Of a DNA stretch of 64,000 bases, positions 1-12,624 are shown piece by piece. Location: contig NC_080734.1 of assembly GCF_019097595.1 (NCBI RefSeq), positions 4,229,392 to 4,293,391 on the forward strand, written 5' to 3'. The DNA is from Hemibagrus wyckioides (Eukaryota > Chordata > Actinopteri > Siluriformes > Bagridae). Position 1 is the first letter of the stretch. Each line of letters opens with the position of its first letter. The position numbers were made by a program, and so were the translations under genes. Below the pieces are notes generated by a model. The model ran no database searches, was not told where the DNA came from, and saw only the letters and a list, made by a program, of their open reading frames with translations.

Positions 1-717
1 ACGTTGTGTATTTGATTCATTTCCACAAATGTGCCTCTGCACTGATTTTAGACGCGGGTGCGACTCTCATCAAGCACAGCAGACAGGTGCAGCTTTCAGC
101 CAGACGCTACATCATAACTCCAGACACAATAAAACCTATATATAAAACATATATACAGCTGTTTACAGTCTAACATCAGGACGAGACCAAGAGCTGACTG
201 ATGGGATGTTAAGAGAAATGATCTCGATCGCTCTTTTTCTTTCTGTCTCTGTCTCTCACGCTTTTTGTCTCTGTCTATTTCTCTCTTTCTCTCTCGCTCT
301 CTGTCTATCTTTCTCTGTCTATCTCTCTCTCTGTCTCTTTCTCTTTCTCACTCTTTTTCTCTCTATCTGTCTATTTCTCTCTGTCTTTCTCTCTGTCTCT
401 CCCTTCCTCTCTCTCTCTCCCTGTCTGGACTGAAATGTTTAGAGATGTATGTCCAGTTGTTTTGTGCTTTGGTCAGCCATCATGTACAAACAGGAGAACA
501 CAGGTTTATCTACAAAGCTTATCAGGATAGTACACACACACACACACACACTGTGTGCAAACAAGGACCTTGTGTCACACTTCTTTGTGGTGTCATAAAG
601 ATGGATGTTATTTAACTGTTAAACAGCTCTACACACACATCCACGCCCCTGCAGTCAATCTCTCTTTCCTTTCAAGCAGTTGTCACAAACCGATGGTGTA
701 AGACTGAGCTGAGTGCA

Positions 718-761
<44 letters not shown>

Positions 762-1486
762 CTGGGTGGTCAGAGATGTAAAACAGAGCAGATCTGGAGC
801 AGAAGTCGCCTCACAGCCGGAGTCTCTCTGTCTCGGTGTAGACGTTGTGAAATGTGAAAGTTCTCCATCTGGACACAACAGGAGTTATTAATGACTTTAA
901 TGTCGTGGAATTTAATCTCCTGAAGCTTAAAAAAAACTTTTGTCTTAGCTTCTTAGTCTCGTCATCTCAAACCTAAACGTTTTGCTGTCCTGATACTTTT
1001 GGAGCACTTCTTTCGGCTACTTTTTGTACTGAAAATTATGTCGAGTATGAAAAAAAATCAGTCAGATGCATAGTGCTCATTATAATATTAAGCCATGCCC
1101 ATTCCATGCCCTTTATATGACATTTATGAATATTTAAATGTATGATAACTGCAGTAAACACATTCGCATAATGACTTCTTTTACAAGGTCTGCTGAGTGT
1201 GTTGTCTGTCAGCAGAACAGATTTTAAAGGCTTAAGCGCTTACTAAGGGAGGTCTCAGCTCCTCATATTTAGGACAGAGGTCTTGATGGTGCTGTGGGTG
1301 GGGGATAAGGGGTGGGGCAGGGGGTAAGGGGGCAGATATTCAGTGTGAGAGAGGTTGGGAGTGTCTGCCTCCATCAGGCTCTGGAATTCTACACAGGATG
1401 TTTGGAATGTGGGCAATGAAAGTCATGGGATGAGGGCCAAGGGGTCAGGAGCCAGGTGGGGTCAGGCAGACACCTGCTGTCAGAGC

Positions 1487-1567
<81 letters not shown>

Positions 1568-2869
1568 GTTGCTTCTCCTGTAAACTAATTTACTCTACTC
1601 GTGTCACTGCATTTGCTCACATTTCTTCTAGAAATAAGATATTTCTGCCGCTTAACATGTTTATATGATCTCTCTCTCTCTCCCTTCCGCTCTCTCTCAC
1701 TCCCTCTCTCTCCCTCCATCTCTCTCTCTCTCCCTCTCTTTCTGTCACTCTCTCTGTCTCTCTCTCTCCCTCTCTCTGTATCTCTCTCTGTCTCTCTCTC
1801 CCTCTCTCTGTGTATCTCTCTCTCTTTCTTTCTTTCTCTCTCTCTGTCTCTCTCTCTCTCTCTGTGTCTTTGAGCAGAAAGAAATCACATGGGAATAAAA
1901 CATACGAAATAAAAAATAAAATAATAATTATTATTATTAATAATAATAATAATAACAATAATAATATTATTAATAATAAATAACATTTTACAAAATAATA
2001 ATAAAAAAATTAAATAAAAAAAATATACATAATCAAAAGATCTTTACTGATCAGTTTATTTTCAATGAATCAAGATACTTAATAATAAATGTCCACCTTC
2101 GTATGAATATGTCCAGCCTTGGTTGGATTCGGTTTGGTCATATATTCCATTTTATGAATAGATTATAAAGTTTTTCAATCCACTGCGCTATTTTTTGGAG
2201 GGTGTGGCTTCATCCAGTTCATTGTTATGGTTTTTGTGCAGAGTACCTGTTGAATAAATCTCTGGTTTTTACTACACAGACTCTGAATCCCTTCAAGCAA
2301 AAAAAAAAACAAAACAACAATATACAGAATATAAATGTGTGTGTGTGTGTGTTCTTTTTAATTCTTTTATGATTCTCTATGAGTCTATTGTCTCGTACAC
2401 ACTGAGTGAGTTGTTAGTAAAAGCAGCAGACGGTCAGGGACATCCTCCTTGTTTAAAGGGCAACGTGACGACAGACAGCAGGAAAGCCCATGTTAAAGTG
2501 GACAGCGGCTCCTTGATAACAGGATCCTCTTAAGAGGCATCATTCTTCTGGAGCCCAGTCTGATCCAATAGTCTGATTAGCCATTTAAACTGTGTGTGTG
2601 TGTGTGGTAATGTCCATGTAAACCACCTTGCCAGGATGTGAGTGAAGTACATTATCTGGCAGAAACTTGAGAAAGTTTAGAAAGTTTGTATTTAAGGACG
2701 CTCTGGAAACACCACAGCTTATTCATTCTCTTTAGTGTTCATCCTAACTGGACTAGACCAGGTTTCAAATCAGGTACTACACACTGTATAGTCCCACTAC
2801 TTACTGGACCGATCACTGGACATCCCATCGTACTGATTCGAGGCAGAGCTTCTGGACTCCAAAAGAGCT

Positions 2870-2948
<79 letters not shown>

Positions 2949-3096
2949 GATGTCTGACACTCTATCTGTCTGTCTGTCTGATTGTCTGTCTATCTGTCTG
3001 ATAGGCTAGTGCGATAGTGAAGGACAATGTTGTAGTGTTTGATAGGTGTGTGTGTGTGTGTGTCAGTTTGTAAGCAATGTCTTGTTCCCTCTGTAG
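1..3096. other. AKAP12 upstream intron, microsatellite-rich
   Basis: No coding exon is visible here. The stretch holds CT-rich low-complexity tracts (about 225-425 and 1670-1865), TG runs (723-758), a GT run passing into GA (1489-1565), an AT/ATT-rich segment (1910-2040) and a GATA tetranucleotide array (2870-2948). I looked for a myristoylation-type start (Met-Gly-Ala) that would be AKAP12 alpha exon 1 and found none, so that exon is presumably upstream of the window. Open frames across these tracts are simple-repeat translations. Confidence 0.6.
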
Positions 3097-3199
3097 CAGC
3101 TGCAGAAGAACGGACAGATCTCAATCTCCAGCCTGAACGGGAAGACGGACGAGCAGACAGACTTTAACGGACAAGATGAGGACGATACTCTGGCCGAGG
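3097..3199 (+). CDS. akap12: AKAP12 internal coding exon (alpha-type N-terminus)
   Basis: This is a short exon bounded by a pyrimidine-rich acceptor ending TGTAG (or CAG, three bases later) and a donor GAGG|GTATGT. It reads LQKNGQISISSLNGK followed by an acidic segment ending DDTLAE. The LQKNGQ-S-NG pattern matches, from memory of the family, the N-terminal region shared by long AKAP12 (gravin alpha) proteins. It ends in phase 1. The large exon at 27067 begins with two bases that complete a Val codon and then Gly-Gln, giving the E-V-G-Q junction found in mammalian AKAP12. The first exon, which should carry the myristoylated Met-Gly start, is not in the window. The exact 5' boundary (3097 or 3100) is uncertain. 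Confidence 0.85.
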
Positions 3200-3348
3200 G
3201 TATGTCTCTGTGTGTGTGTTTGCATTTGGTTGTGTGGTATGTCTCTGATTGTCACCATCAGACCACCCATCCTTATCTTTAACCCCCTTATATCCCTCTG
3301 TCTCTGCACATAATCCCATAGAGGACACCTACAGAGAGTGTGCAGGAT

Positions 3349-3385
<37 letters not shown>

Positions 3386-4120
3386 GGAGTGAAAGAGATA
3401 GAGAGATAGAGTAGGCTGAGAGCTCCTGTTCCTGTTTCACATTCCCATCACTTCACAGGAACCAGAACAATTATGCAAAGTAAGAAAAGTGACGCAAACT
3501 GCGAGACAGTGACGTGACTTCAGTCTGACTTTTACACATTAACCTTCATCATCACTATAATCATCATCATCATTTTATTATTATTATCATTATTAGTGTC
3601 ACACAAAGTTTGAAAATTCTGAGATTCTGGTCAGTATTCACACAGAAAGTGTGATTTAGTATTTTTTATTCTCTACATTCACATTATTGAAGTTCACGGT
3701 TCTGAGATGAGATTTTTCTCCAGGAGAAACGTCACAAGAACTCGCCTTTACACCTGAAAAAAAAGCAGGATAGAAAATACCGACTGAAGAAGGAATTAGT
3801 GTTGATTTTCTCTGTTTACAAATGGACATACGTTTAGAAATGACTCATATAACGATTATAGGTTATTACGATAAAATAACACTTGATCCAGAACATCCCT
3901 TTTTGGCATTTTATTTATTTATTTTATTATATCATATCGTTCTACGACAATTGCTCCATACATGTGTGCAGGATTTATGCTATTTGATTACCTCATTTAA
4001 TTAAAATAAATTATAAAACACCTTTTTTTCGCATTTTATTTTATTTATTTATTTATCTATTTATTTACTTATTTGTTTATTTATTTATCTATTTATTTAT
4101 TTACTTACTTACTTTCTTAC

Positions 4121-4151
<31 letters not shown>

Positions 4152-5400
4152 TTATATCGTTCTACGACTATTGGTCCATACATGTGTGCAGGATGTCTGC
4201 TATTTGATTACTGCATTTAATTATAAATAAATTATATATCACCATTTTTTTTTCATTCATTCATTCATTCATTCATTCATTCATTCATTCATTCATTCAT
4301 TCATTTATTTATTTATTTATTTATTTATTTATTTCATTCTATGACAATAGATGTCTGCTATTTGATTACTGCATTTAATTAAAATAAATTATATAACACC
4401 CCTTTTTTTGCATTTTATTTATTTATTATATCATATTATTCTATTGCTCCATACATGTGTGCAGGATGTCTGCTATTTGATTTTAATAAAAATCTAAAAT
4501 AATGCTCTACTCCTAGGCCTAAGTTCGTCCCAGGAACCATTTCAGGAACTTTTTTTCTGGAGCTTGTTATCTATAGATGCTTTTTGATTTTAGGTCTAGA
4601 AATATTTCTTGGTCCTGCGTCAGATCAAAACACTTCAGAGATCGCAAGATTATTCTTTACTATCATCTACAACACAAGCGCTCGCCTTTAAACCTGAAAA
4701 AATCAGGGATAGAAAATACAGACCTGAGAAGGAATGACTGTTTTCCCTTTAAAAACGTACAAATATTTAAAATCATCGTATAATATAATATAAAACATGA
4801 ATATTTGCATTTTATTTTATTTAATAAACAGTTAAATGGATATTATTTACTCAGAAACGAAAACTTATAAATAAAATAATGCTAGTGATTAACAGTGATT
4901 GAGGGCGGGGCTTGTTAACATATCACAATACCTGATGGGAGGTATGTGGATTATCCAACATTTTAAATAAAAACCTAGCTAATAACTGATTAATAGATGT
5001 GTTATAAAGCTCTGTTTCGCTTATCAAAGCAGCACTTTCTCATTTTCTCCTCATTTTGACCCGCCTGAAAGCCAGCAGTAGTTTTTTTTTTTTTTTTTTT
5101 TTTTTACAAATCACCAGAGCTCTCTGTGGTGTGTGTGTGTGTGTGTGTGTGTGAGCAGTTTATTTGTTCTTGCCCTGCCTTTAAACTTCGACAGACCACC
5201 GAGCCGCTTCCTTTCGAAAATATTTAGCGAGCCGTGACCCGGTGGAGCCTCAGAGATCCCTGTGCACGTTTTAAATGAACTTATCTCACCGTGTGAGGAG
5301 AAACCTGAGACCACTTTAAAACGCAGAGATGGCCGGTGTTCCTACAGAGGAACCGCTGCTTTGGAATAACCATTAAGAATTACGATTTTATCCTAGTGAC
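3200..5400. repeat. Intronic repeat block A (tandem and dispersed duplicate)
   Basis: This is intron of AKAP12. From about 3463 to 4790 it contains a block related to another at about 8058-9470. Shared landmarks are a GTGACGCA-ACTGC-GACAGTGACGT segment (3490 and 8070), a GATAGAAAATAC-GACTGAAGAAGGAA segment (3768, 4710, 8318, 8700, 9355) and an AGGAACTATTTCAGGAACTT-like segment (4535, 9150). Within block A a unit holding CCATACATGTGTGCAGGAT is repeated (3956, 4173, 4450), separated by ATTT and ATTC tetranucleotide runs. This suggests a dispersed element that was also locally duplicated. No coding potential is seen. Confidence 0.65.
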
Positions 5401-5419
5401 GATGTTGATGCATCTTCTT

Positions 5420-7520
5420 TTTTCATGATTCCCATCACGAAACTTATAACTTCCATATGCTTCACATCCGATCATAAATATGATGGATTTCATTCCGAGT
5501 CCAGTTCCAGACTCATGCGCTGAGTCTAGTCTCACTATCATGGGTTAAATTCCGTCTTCCTCCAGTTTTTCTATGATGGGTTTCCACAAACCTCCAGTTC
5601 CAACATCATGGGTGTGATTCCCACATTCTTTAAATTCCAGCCTCACTGGTTTGACTCCCACAGTCTTAGAGTGCCAACATCATGGCTTTGAATTCTACAT
5701 GCTTTCTCACAAAATAACATGATTCCTACATAATTCCCACGTAATTCCAGCAAACATCGCAGGAAAAATTCCCAATCTTGGACTAACACAAAAGTGTTTA
5801 TGTATGTCCATTGGGAGACATGAACTCTGGAAGTGTTAACTCATCACTCTGGGTGTTATAATTCAACATTAGGGATTTTATCATGTACCTGTTTGTGTTT
5901 GTTTAAATCCCAATTTCATGCAGTTGATTCCCACATTTTTTTAATCCCAACCTCTTGATTTTGATCTACACACACCTTCAGACCCATTGTGGGTTTGATT
6001 CCATGTGCTTCCAGAGCAAACATCAAAGGTTATGATGAAAATTCCTGTCTTTCTAGATTCCTTCATGCCTCCAATCCCAACATCACTTGGTTTAATTCCC
6101 AAAATTTTCCAATCTCAGTATCCTGACCTCAATTCCTAGTCACACTTCCATTCCCAAATCAGTGGTTTTGTTTTTCTCAACTTGGCTTTGATTCCTACAT
6201 TCCTCAAATTTCACTATCATGCGTTAAATTCCGTCTACTTCCAGTTTTTCTATGATGGATTTCCACAAATCCAACATCATTAGTGTGATTCCCACATTCT
6301 TCAAATTCCAGCATCACTGGTTTGATTCCCACACGCTTCCAGTGCATCATCATGCTTTCCATCCAAATAAAATAAACTATATATATAATGGGTTCGATTC
6401 CCACATAATTCCTGTCTAGACGTCATAATCTTAGTTCTCATGCTGATGAAAATTCCCACATTCTCTTAATCCCAACCTCTTGATTTTGGTCCCCACACAT
6501 CTCCCAGGTCCAACGTGGATTTGATTTCCATGTGCTTCCAGAACAAACGTTAAAAGTTCAGATGAAAATTCCAGTCTTTCCAGAAATGTATTGTTTTTTT
6601 AGTTTCCTAAACGCCTCCAATTCCAACATCATGGGTTTCCCCACAATTCCCACAACCTTCCAATCTCAGTATCATGACTTCAGTTTCCAGTCTGCTTCCA
6701 GAGCAATCATCAAAGGTTCTGATAAAATAAAAATTCTATCTTTCCAGAAATGTATTGTTCTTTTAAATTCCTACATGCTTCCAATCTCAGTATCATGATT
6801 TCAATTACCAAACAATTCCATTTCCAAGTGATGTTTTTTATTTCTACATGCTTCCAATCCCAACATCGTGGTTTCGGTTCCCACACTCTTCTGATCCCAA
6901 AGTTTTTCATGCCTGTGTGCTTCCAATCCCATCGTCATTGCATTTGATTCCCATTTATTCTCACACTATCCTAATCCAAACTTCATGGATTTAGGAATAT
7001 TTGTGGATTAAGTTCCCACATTCTTCTAATCCCAGGATAATGTGTAATGGTGCCTATGGTTTTTGATTCCTTTATCTTTCTAGTCCTATCACTGTGGCTT
7101 TAAATTCCTCACTTTTCCAATTCCAGCACCATGTGTTCAAATCCCACACTCATTTAAATCCACACATGATTCCAGTCCAAACATCATGGATTAAGTTCCC
7201 AACATAAAAAAAATCGGATATTTATTTGAATTCATTTCTGATCCCAGCATCATGGGTTCAATTCCCAAAACATTTCGGAAACTGATTCAAGCTAACTTCC
7301 GATCCCAACACCATAGGTTTGATTCCCACCAAAACAAAGCATTATGCAAATTGATTCAAACCACCGTGATTTCCATGATTCCCATATCCTTCCAGCCCTA
7401 ACATAATGGGTTCAATCTTTCCAAACCTGCCATATTTTCCGCATGCTTCCAATCGTGGGCTTGATTCCCAAACACTTCCAACATTGTGGGTTCAATTCCA
7501 ACATTTAGGATTTGGATAAA
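5420..7520. repeat. Degenerate ~37-bp tandem array in AKAP12 intron
   Basis: About 2.1 kb is made of imperfect repeats of the theme TTTGATTCCCACA, then TTCTTCCAATCCCA, then ACATCATGGG. Period is about 37 bp, with many indels and substitutions and roughly 50-57 units. Examples start near 5585, 5640, 6265, 6330, 7205, 7300 and 7460. Short open frames here (for example minus 6204-6404 and plus 6532-6798) are translations of the repeat and not genes. The array sits between the two related repeat blocks at 3.46-4.79 and 8.06-9.47 kb. Confidence 0.8.
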
Positions 7521-8057
7521 CACATCTGGCAAATAAAACTAATGTAAATGTACATCTGGCTGCAAAAGAATTTGATTTATCCTTTGAAAAGTCATCTCTC
7601 TTTTTCACACACACACACACACACACGCCCAAGGCCATGCTGCTTGTGTTGAGTTGCAGTCTCCATCACTGTACACCAACATCTGTTTGCTTTTACACAA
7701 CCCCAAGAGAGTGAAATCTGAAAGGTCAGAATGTTTGGAGTGTAAGACTGTAGGTCAAAGCCGTTATCCGGAGATGTCAGCGCTGCACCGCCTGGATGTA
7801 TAGAATGTCTGGAATGCGCCTATCGTGTCAGCGTTTTGAAATGTCTCACCCTGCTGAGGGACTCTGGGGTAGATGCAGAGATGAAGTGCAGGGCGGGGCA
7901 AAAGTGGCAGCTGACTGAGACGTGTGTGAGGAAGGGGGAGTTAGGGCTCGGAGCCAGATAAAGCCAAAGTGTCTGAAGAAGCAGGGGCAGGAATGCCTTC
8001 TGATAACACTACAGAGGGACAGGATCTAACTGCCCCCCCGTCCTGCCCCCATCCCTT
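7521..8057. other. Short non-repetitive intron segment
   Basis: After an AC run at 7607-7626 this segment is mostly unique sequence of balanced composition, with no open frame of note. It includes a TEAD/MCAT-like heptamer TGGAATG at about 7810. It could be ordinary intron or a conserved regulatory element; the sequence alone does not decide. Confidence 0.35.
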
Positions 8058-8149
8058 CACAATGCAAAGTGACGCAGACTGCCAGACTGTGACGTTACTT
8101 CTGTGTGAGTTTTGCTTTGCGCTGTGAAAATATTCTTCTTCTTCATATA

Positions 8150-8201
<52 letters not shown>

Positions 8202-8935
8202 GCATCAATTTTCAATAAGAAAGTTGTGCCCTGTTTCTTGTCCAATGACATATGTCCAGAAGGTGGGTCAAAACTCACACAGAGAAAGAGAAATTATTAA
8301 ACAAATTAAAAAATCAGGGATAGAAAATACAGACTGAAAAAAAAGGAATGATTGTTTGTTTGTCCCTTTAAAACTTGTACAAACGTTTAATAATGACTCG
8401 TATCATATAATGGTATTTAAATGAGAAGGCAGCAGATATTCTTATGAAAGTGCCTGATCCAGCACATCCTCCATATTTATTTATTTATTTATTTATTTAT
8501 TTTTTAATATCACACACTGATTCTGATTCGCTGAAGAAAGTCAAAAAAAAAATTACTTTGGTTTCTGTTTCTCTACATTCAGATTATTGAACACTGTGTA
8601 GTTCACAAATCCGAGATCAGAAGATATTTCGTGATTAGGGGCGTCACAAGACGGTGTTTTTCAATTGTGTCTCATCTTCTAACCTGAAAACAAATGCGGG
8701 ATAGAAAATACAGACCGCAGAAGAAATTACTGTAGATTTTCTCCATTTAAAAATTTGCATACATTTAAATATTAATCATATAATGATGTATGAATGAGAA
8801 GTTTCCTAGAAAATAGCACTTGATCCGGAATATCCCTTTTTGCATTTTTTTGATTGATTGATTTATTTATTTAAATAAATTTCAGTTTTATTTATTTAAT
8901 TTATTTAATTAATAAACAAACAAACATTTATTTAT

Positions 8936-9002
<67 letters not shown>

Positions 9003-9014
9003 ATAAATGTATTG

Positions 9015-9079
<65 letters not shown>

Positions 9080-9475
9080 ATGCTAATTTTTCCCATAATG
9101 ATTAAAAAATCTAAAATAATGCTGTACCTCTAGGCTCTATTTTGTTGCAGGAACTATTTCAGGAACTTATTCATGGAACTTATCTATAAATACATTGTTT
9201 TTAGGTCAAGGTTCTTGAAATAATTTTTCGTCCTGTTTCGGATTAGAACACCTCAGTGATCGCGAGATTATTCTTTAAAAAGAAGCGTCCAAAGACGAGT
9301 TTTTTCTAGCATCTACAACACAAGCACTCACTCTTAAACCTGAAAAAAAATCAGGGATAGAAAATACAGACTGAAGAAGAAAGTACTGTTTGTTTTTCTT
9401 TTAAAAAATGTCCACACATTTAAAAAGAAAAAAAAATAAAGACTCTTAGAATGATATATATGAATGCAAAGGTAG
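8058..9475. repeat. Intronic repeat block A' with ATT, TCTA and GATA arrays
   Basis: This is the second copy of the block seen at 3463-4790. It matches in order: the GTGACG region, the GGGATAGAAAATAC region (three times, at 8318, 8700 and 9355) and the AGGAACTATTTCAGG region. It carries an ATT trinucleotide run (8149-8200) and a TCTA array (8937-9001) facing a GATA array (9016-9078). Together these two arrays could fold into a long hairpin. No gene is seen. Confidence 0.65.
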
Positions 9476-9804
9476 TCATTCTTATAAAGAATAGCACTTG
9501 AACATCTTATTTTGTGTGAAGATTTGAACAGCGCACCCCCTTTCCCTGTCCAACTGCAGACAAAGTGGAGGAAGGAAACCCAGCGAGGAAGACGTGTTTC
9601 TCACAGGAGGCCCCAGGATCGGCCCTGAAACACTCGAACACACACAGACGCGCACGTATGCACCATTACACACACACACAGGATGGACATGTAAACACAC
9701 ACACACACACACACCCTTTACACGCAAGCGCTCAAATCCAAACCAGTCCATGAAAATAAACCACGGTGATTATCAAGTTTTTCCCATGGCTTTAAATTTC
9801 TCTG

Positions 9805-9867
9805 TTTACTGATTGGTCAGGTGGAGTTGATTCGCTTTCTGTAACAGTACTGCAGCTGCACATTACA

Positions 9868-9959
<92 letters not shown>

Positions 9960-9970
9960 ATGTATACACA
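9805..9970. repeat. MITE-like fragment followed by (AC)n(AT)n
   Basis: CTGATTGGTCAG-TGGAGTTGATT-GCTTTCTGTAACAG resembles segments at 34010 and 62705 in this window, so it is probably part of a dispersed non-autonomous element. An AC run and a long AT run (9883-9959) follow, next to the Tc1 insertion. The AT run explains the tyrosine/isoleucine-rich open frames on the minus strand. Confidence 0.5.
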
Positions 9971-9976
9971 CATATA

Positions 9977-10824
9977 CACTATATTGCCAAAAGTTTTGGG
10001 ACACCCCTCCAAATCACTGAGTTCAGGGGTTGGGCTCGGCCCTTTAGTTCCAGTGAAAGGAACTCTTAATGCTTCAGCTTCATACCAAGATATTTTGGAC
10101 AATTTCATGCTCTCAACTTTGTGGGAACAGTTTGGGGATGACCCCTTCCTGTTCCAACATGACTGCACACCAGTGACCAAAGCAAGGTCCATAAAGACAT
10201 GGATGAGTGAGTTTGGTGTGGAGGAACTTGACTGGCCTGAACAGAATCCTGACCTCAACCCCATAGAACACCTTTGGGATGAATTAGAGCGGAGACTGTG
10301 ACCCAGACCTTCTCGTCCAACATCAGTGCCTGACCTCACAAATGCGCTTCTAGAGGAATGGTCAAAAATTCCCATAAACACACTCCTAAACCTTGTGGAA
10401 AGCCTTCCCAGAAGAGTTGAAGCTGTTATAGCTGCAAAGGGGCGGGGCAGCTCCATATTACATTCATGTGCATGTAAAAGCATGGTCTGTCTCACAGTCT
10501 CCACTCTAATTCATCCCAAAGGTGTTCTATGGGGTTGAGGTCAGGACTCTGTTCAGGACAGTCAAGTTCCTCCACACCAAACTCACTCATCCATGTCTTT
10601 ATGGACATTGCTTTGGTCACTGGTGTGCAGTCATGTTGGAACAGGAAGGGGTCATCCCCAAACTGTTCCCACAAAGAGCATGAAATTGTCCAAAATGTCT
10701 TGGTATGAAGCTGAAGCATTAAGAGTTCCTTTCACTGGAACTAAAGAGCCGAGCCCAACCCCTGAAAAACAACACCTGAACTCAATGATATGGAGGGGTG
10801 TCCCAAAACTTTTGGCAATATAAG
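9977..10824. mobile_element. Tc1-like foldback element (deleted transposase)
   Basis: The left end CACTATATTGCCAAAAG follows a TA and the right end is its diverged inverse (CTTTTGGCAATATAAG). The left part (9977-10490) carries the C-terminal piece of a Tc1-type transposase on the plus strand, with QHDCTP, PDLNPIEHLWDE and a later EEWSKIP block in another frame. From about 10492 the sequence turns round. The minus strand repeats the same transposase piece and TIR, so the element is an inverted duplication of about 0.33 kb per arm. The catalytic N-terminal half is missing, so it cannot mobilise itself. It is preceded by an (AT)n tract. Confidence 0.85.
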
Positions 10825-10839
10825 TATATATATATCCAG

Positions 10840-12138
10840 TTACTGATGTGTTTATTCTAATACATTATCATTTCTATAGCAACAGAGAGTTATCTAAACT
10901 TCGTAGCTGCTCTAACGAAAGCGATAACGTGAACTAACATATTATTTACACACAAACACATCCAAATTCTAATCCAGTGCAAATGCTCGGTGGTATAAAA
11001 GCAATACAAACGCCAAGACACACGCTGTTATTGTGAAATAATCACTGTGAGGGCAGTAACAGGAAGTGGGTTTCATCACACCGCCCTGTTGTTGATTAGT
11101 TTCCTATTATAGAGTGTTTTATTCATTATGTAAAACGGAAAAGCAGGAAACGCTTGGGTTTTATTCTGACGAGACGCTCAAGACCAGTTTTCTTTTAGGA
11201 TACATTCCTGGACCAGTGTGTGTGTGTGTATGAGGGTTCTTTTTTTTCTTCCTTTGGTATGTGGCACATTTGAGACTAGAAGAACAACAGGGACAAAAAT
11301 CCAGAGGAGAAAAAACTTTGGAAATGGAGCATCAACATCATGTCTTCTTTTTTTAATTATTATTTATTTATTTATTTATATTTATTTAATTAATTTTATT
11401 TGTCGTTGAAGATTTAACAAGACATCGCGTTAAATAAATAAAAATAAATAAATAAATATATTTTCTCCAGGAAATATGACACAAAAACACACTCACAAAA
11501 AATTAATTAAGGATATAATTAAGGAATAAATCAGCTTTTTTTCGAAGTCTTTGCATGAGTTATGTATGTGTTTGTGTCTGCGTTCAAGGGCGTGGGTGTC
11601 TTTTCTTTGTCTGGCCATCTCCTCCCACAAGTATGGAGTAGAAGCAGTGGGTCAACGCGGTCTCTGTCCAAATATCTCCCTCACACAGGGCTTGGGAGGG
11701 GAGGTGCAGGCGATATTCTGCAGCTAGTAGAGTTTAGGGCTTTTTTTTTTCTTGTTGTTGTTGAGGCCTTGCCAAAAATGTACTGCATTGTGCAATTTCT
11801 CCTCTTCTGCCAAAAAAACGGAGGTATTGTGATGAAGCGAGTTTGCACACCGTAACTAATCACCAGCACTAAAGGCCACCCACACGGCCAGAACGCTGCC
11901 TTGTGTGGTGTCTGTGTCGGGTAATTGCAAAATATATAAACATGTATGATTGCAGACAGATTACATGCATTAATCTGTATGGATTTGAATATATTCACAC
12001 ACACACACACACACACATACACACACACACACAGAAAGCATGAAACAGCTTCCTAGGTTCCTCCCAGCTGTCGAGGAGGGAATGTCTGAAACGATCCAGA
12101 GAATGAGATCAACCATTATCTCATAGAGATGCTAGTCA

Positions 12139-12169
<31 letters not shown>

Positions 12170-12600
12170 TTAGAAAGATGACAGGATATTCGAATTATCC
12201 TGTTGTTTGGGTATCTAGAAATGATTGTTTTTTGCATATGCATCCAATTATCCAGAATTGTGTGTGTGTGTGTTTACACACATGTGAATGATCAGGTTCT
12301 GCAAGAGCGTGGTGCACATTTGCCAAAAGCATTTCATCAGCCTTTTCTCAGAGAAAGCTCTCTGGCTTCGGACGCGTCCCACTTGCTCTGGTCAGCCCTC
12401 TTCACTGAGCCAGAACTCGTACTGTAAAAATCCCCAGCTGCAGAACTCCACTTTGCTCCTGATGCTTTTGCTGTCAGCGGTGTTTAAAATCCAACATTCT
12501 TCCTGATATTAAAGACCTGTCTCTTCTGAAACGCTTAACTAGGACTGAATCAGGATTTAAACATGGCAGGAACACAAGCTCTGATTTACTAACAAATATA
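10840..12600. other. AKAP12 intron, no gene seen
   Basis: Mostly unremarkable intron. The segment at 10850-11150 (TTCTATAGCAACAG, then CCTGTTGTTGATTAGTTTCC) shares short stretches with 42820-42850 and 42475-42510, indicating dispersed repeat remnants. AC/TG runs lie at 11996-12032, 12145-12170 and 12259-12274. No splice-flanked open frame is convincing. Confidence 0.4.
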
Positions 12601-12624
12601 TATATATATATATGTATGTATATA

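Noticed and set aside
206..433. Serine/leucine-rich open frames at 206-615 and similar ones at 1601-1958, 16101-16716 and 43088-43297
   Set aside because: They are translations of CT/GA tracts, open on both strands at once, with no splice sites, conserved domains or start context.
1355..1588. Met-Gly-type frame considered as AKAP12 alpha exon 1
   Set aside because: The first codon is TTG, the frame runs into GT/GA repeats, and there is no donor leading in phase to the exon at 3097.
5420..7520. CRISPR-like array
   Set aside because: Repeats are degenerate, contiguous and without spacers of constant length, in a vertebrate intron. It is a tandem repeat.
8057..8278. Polyasparagine frames here and at 39783-39986
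   Set aside because: Translations of ATT/AAT trinucleotide runs.
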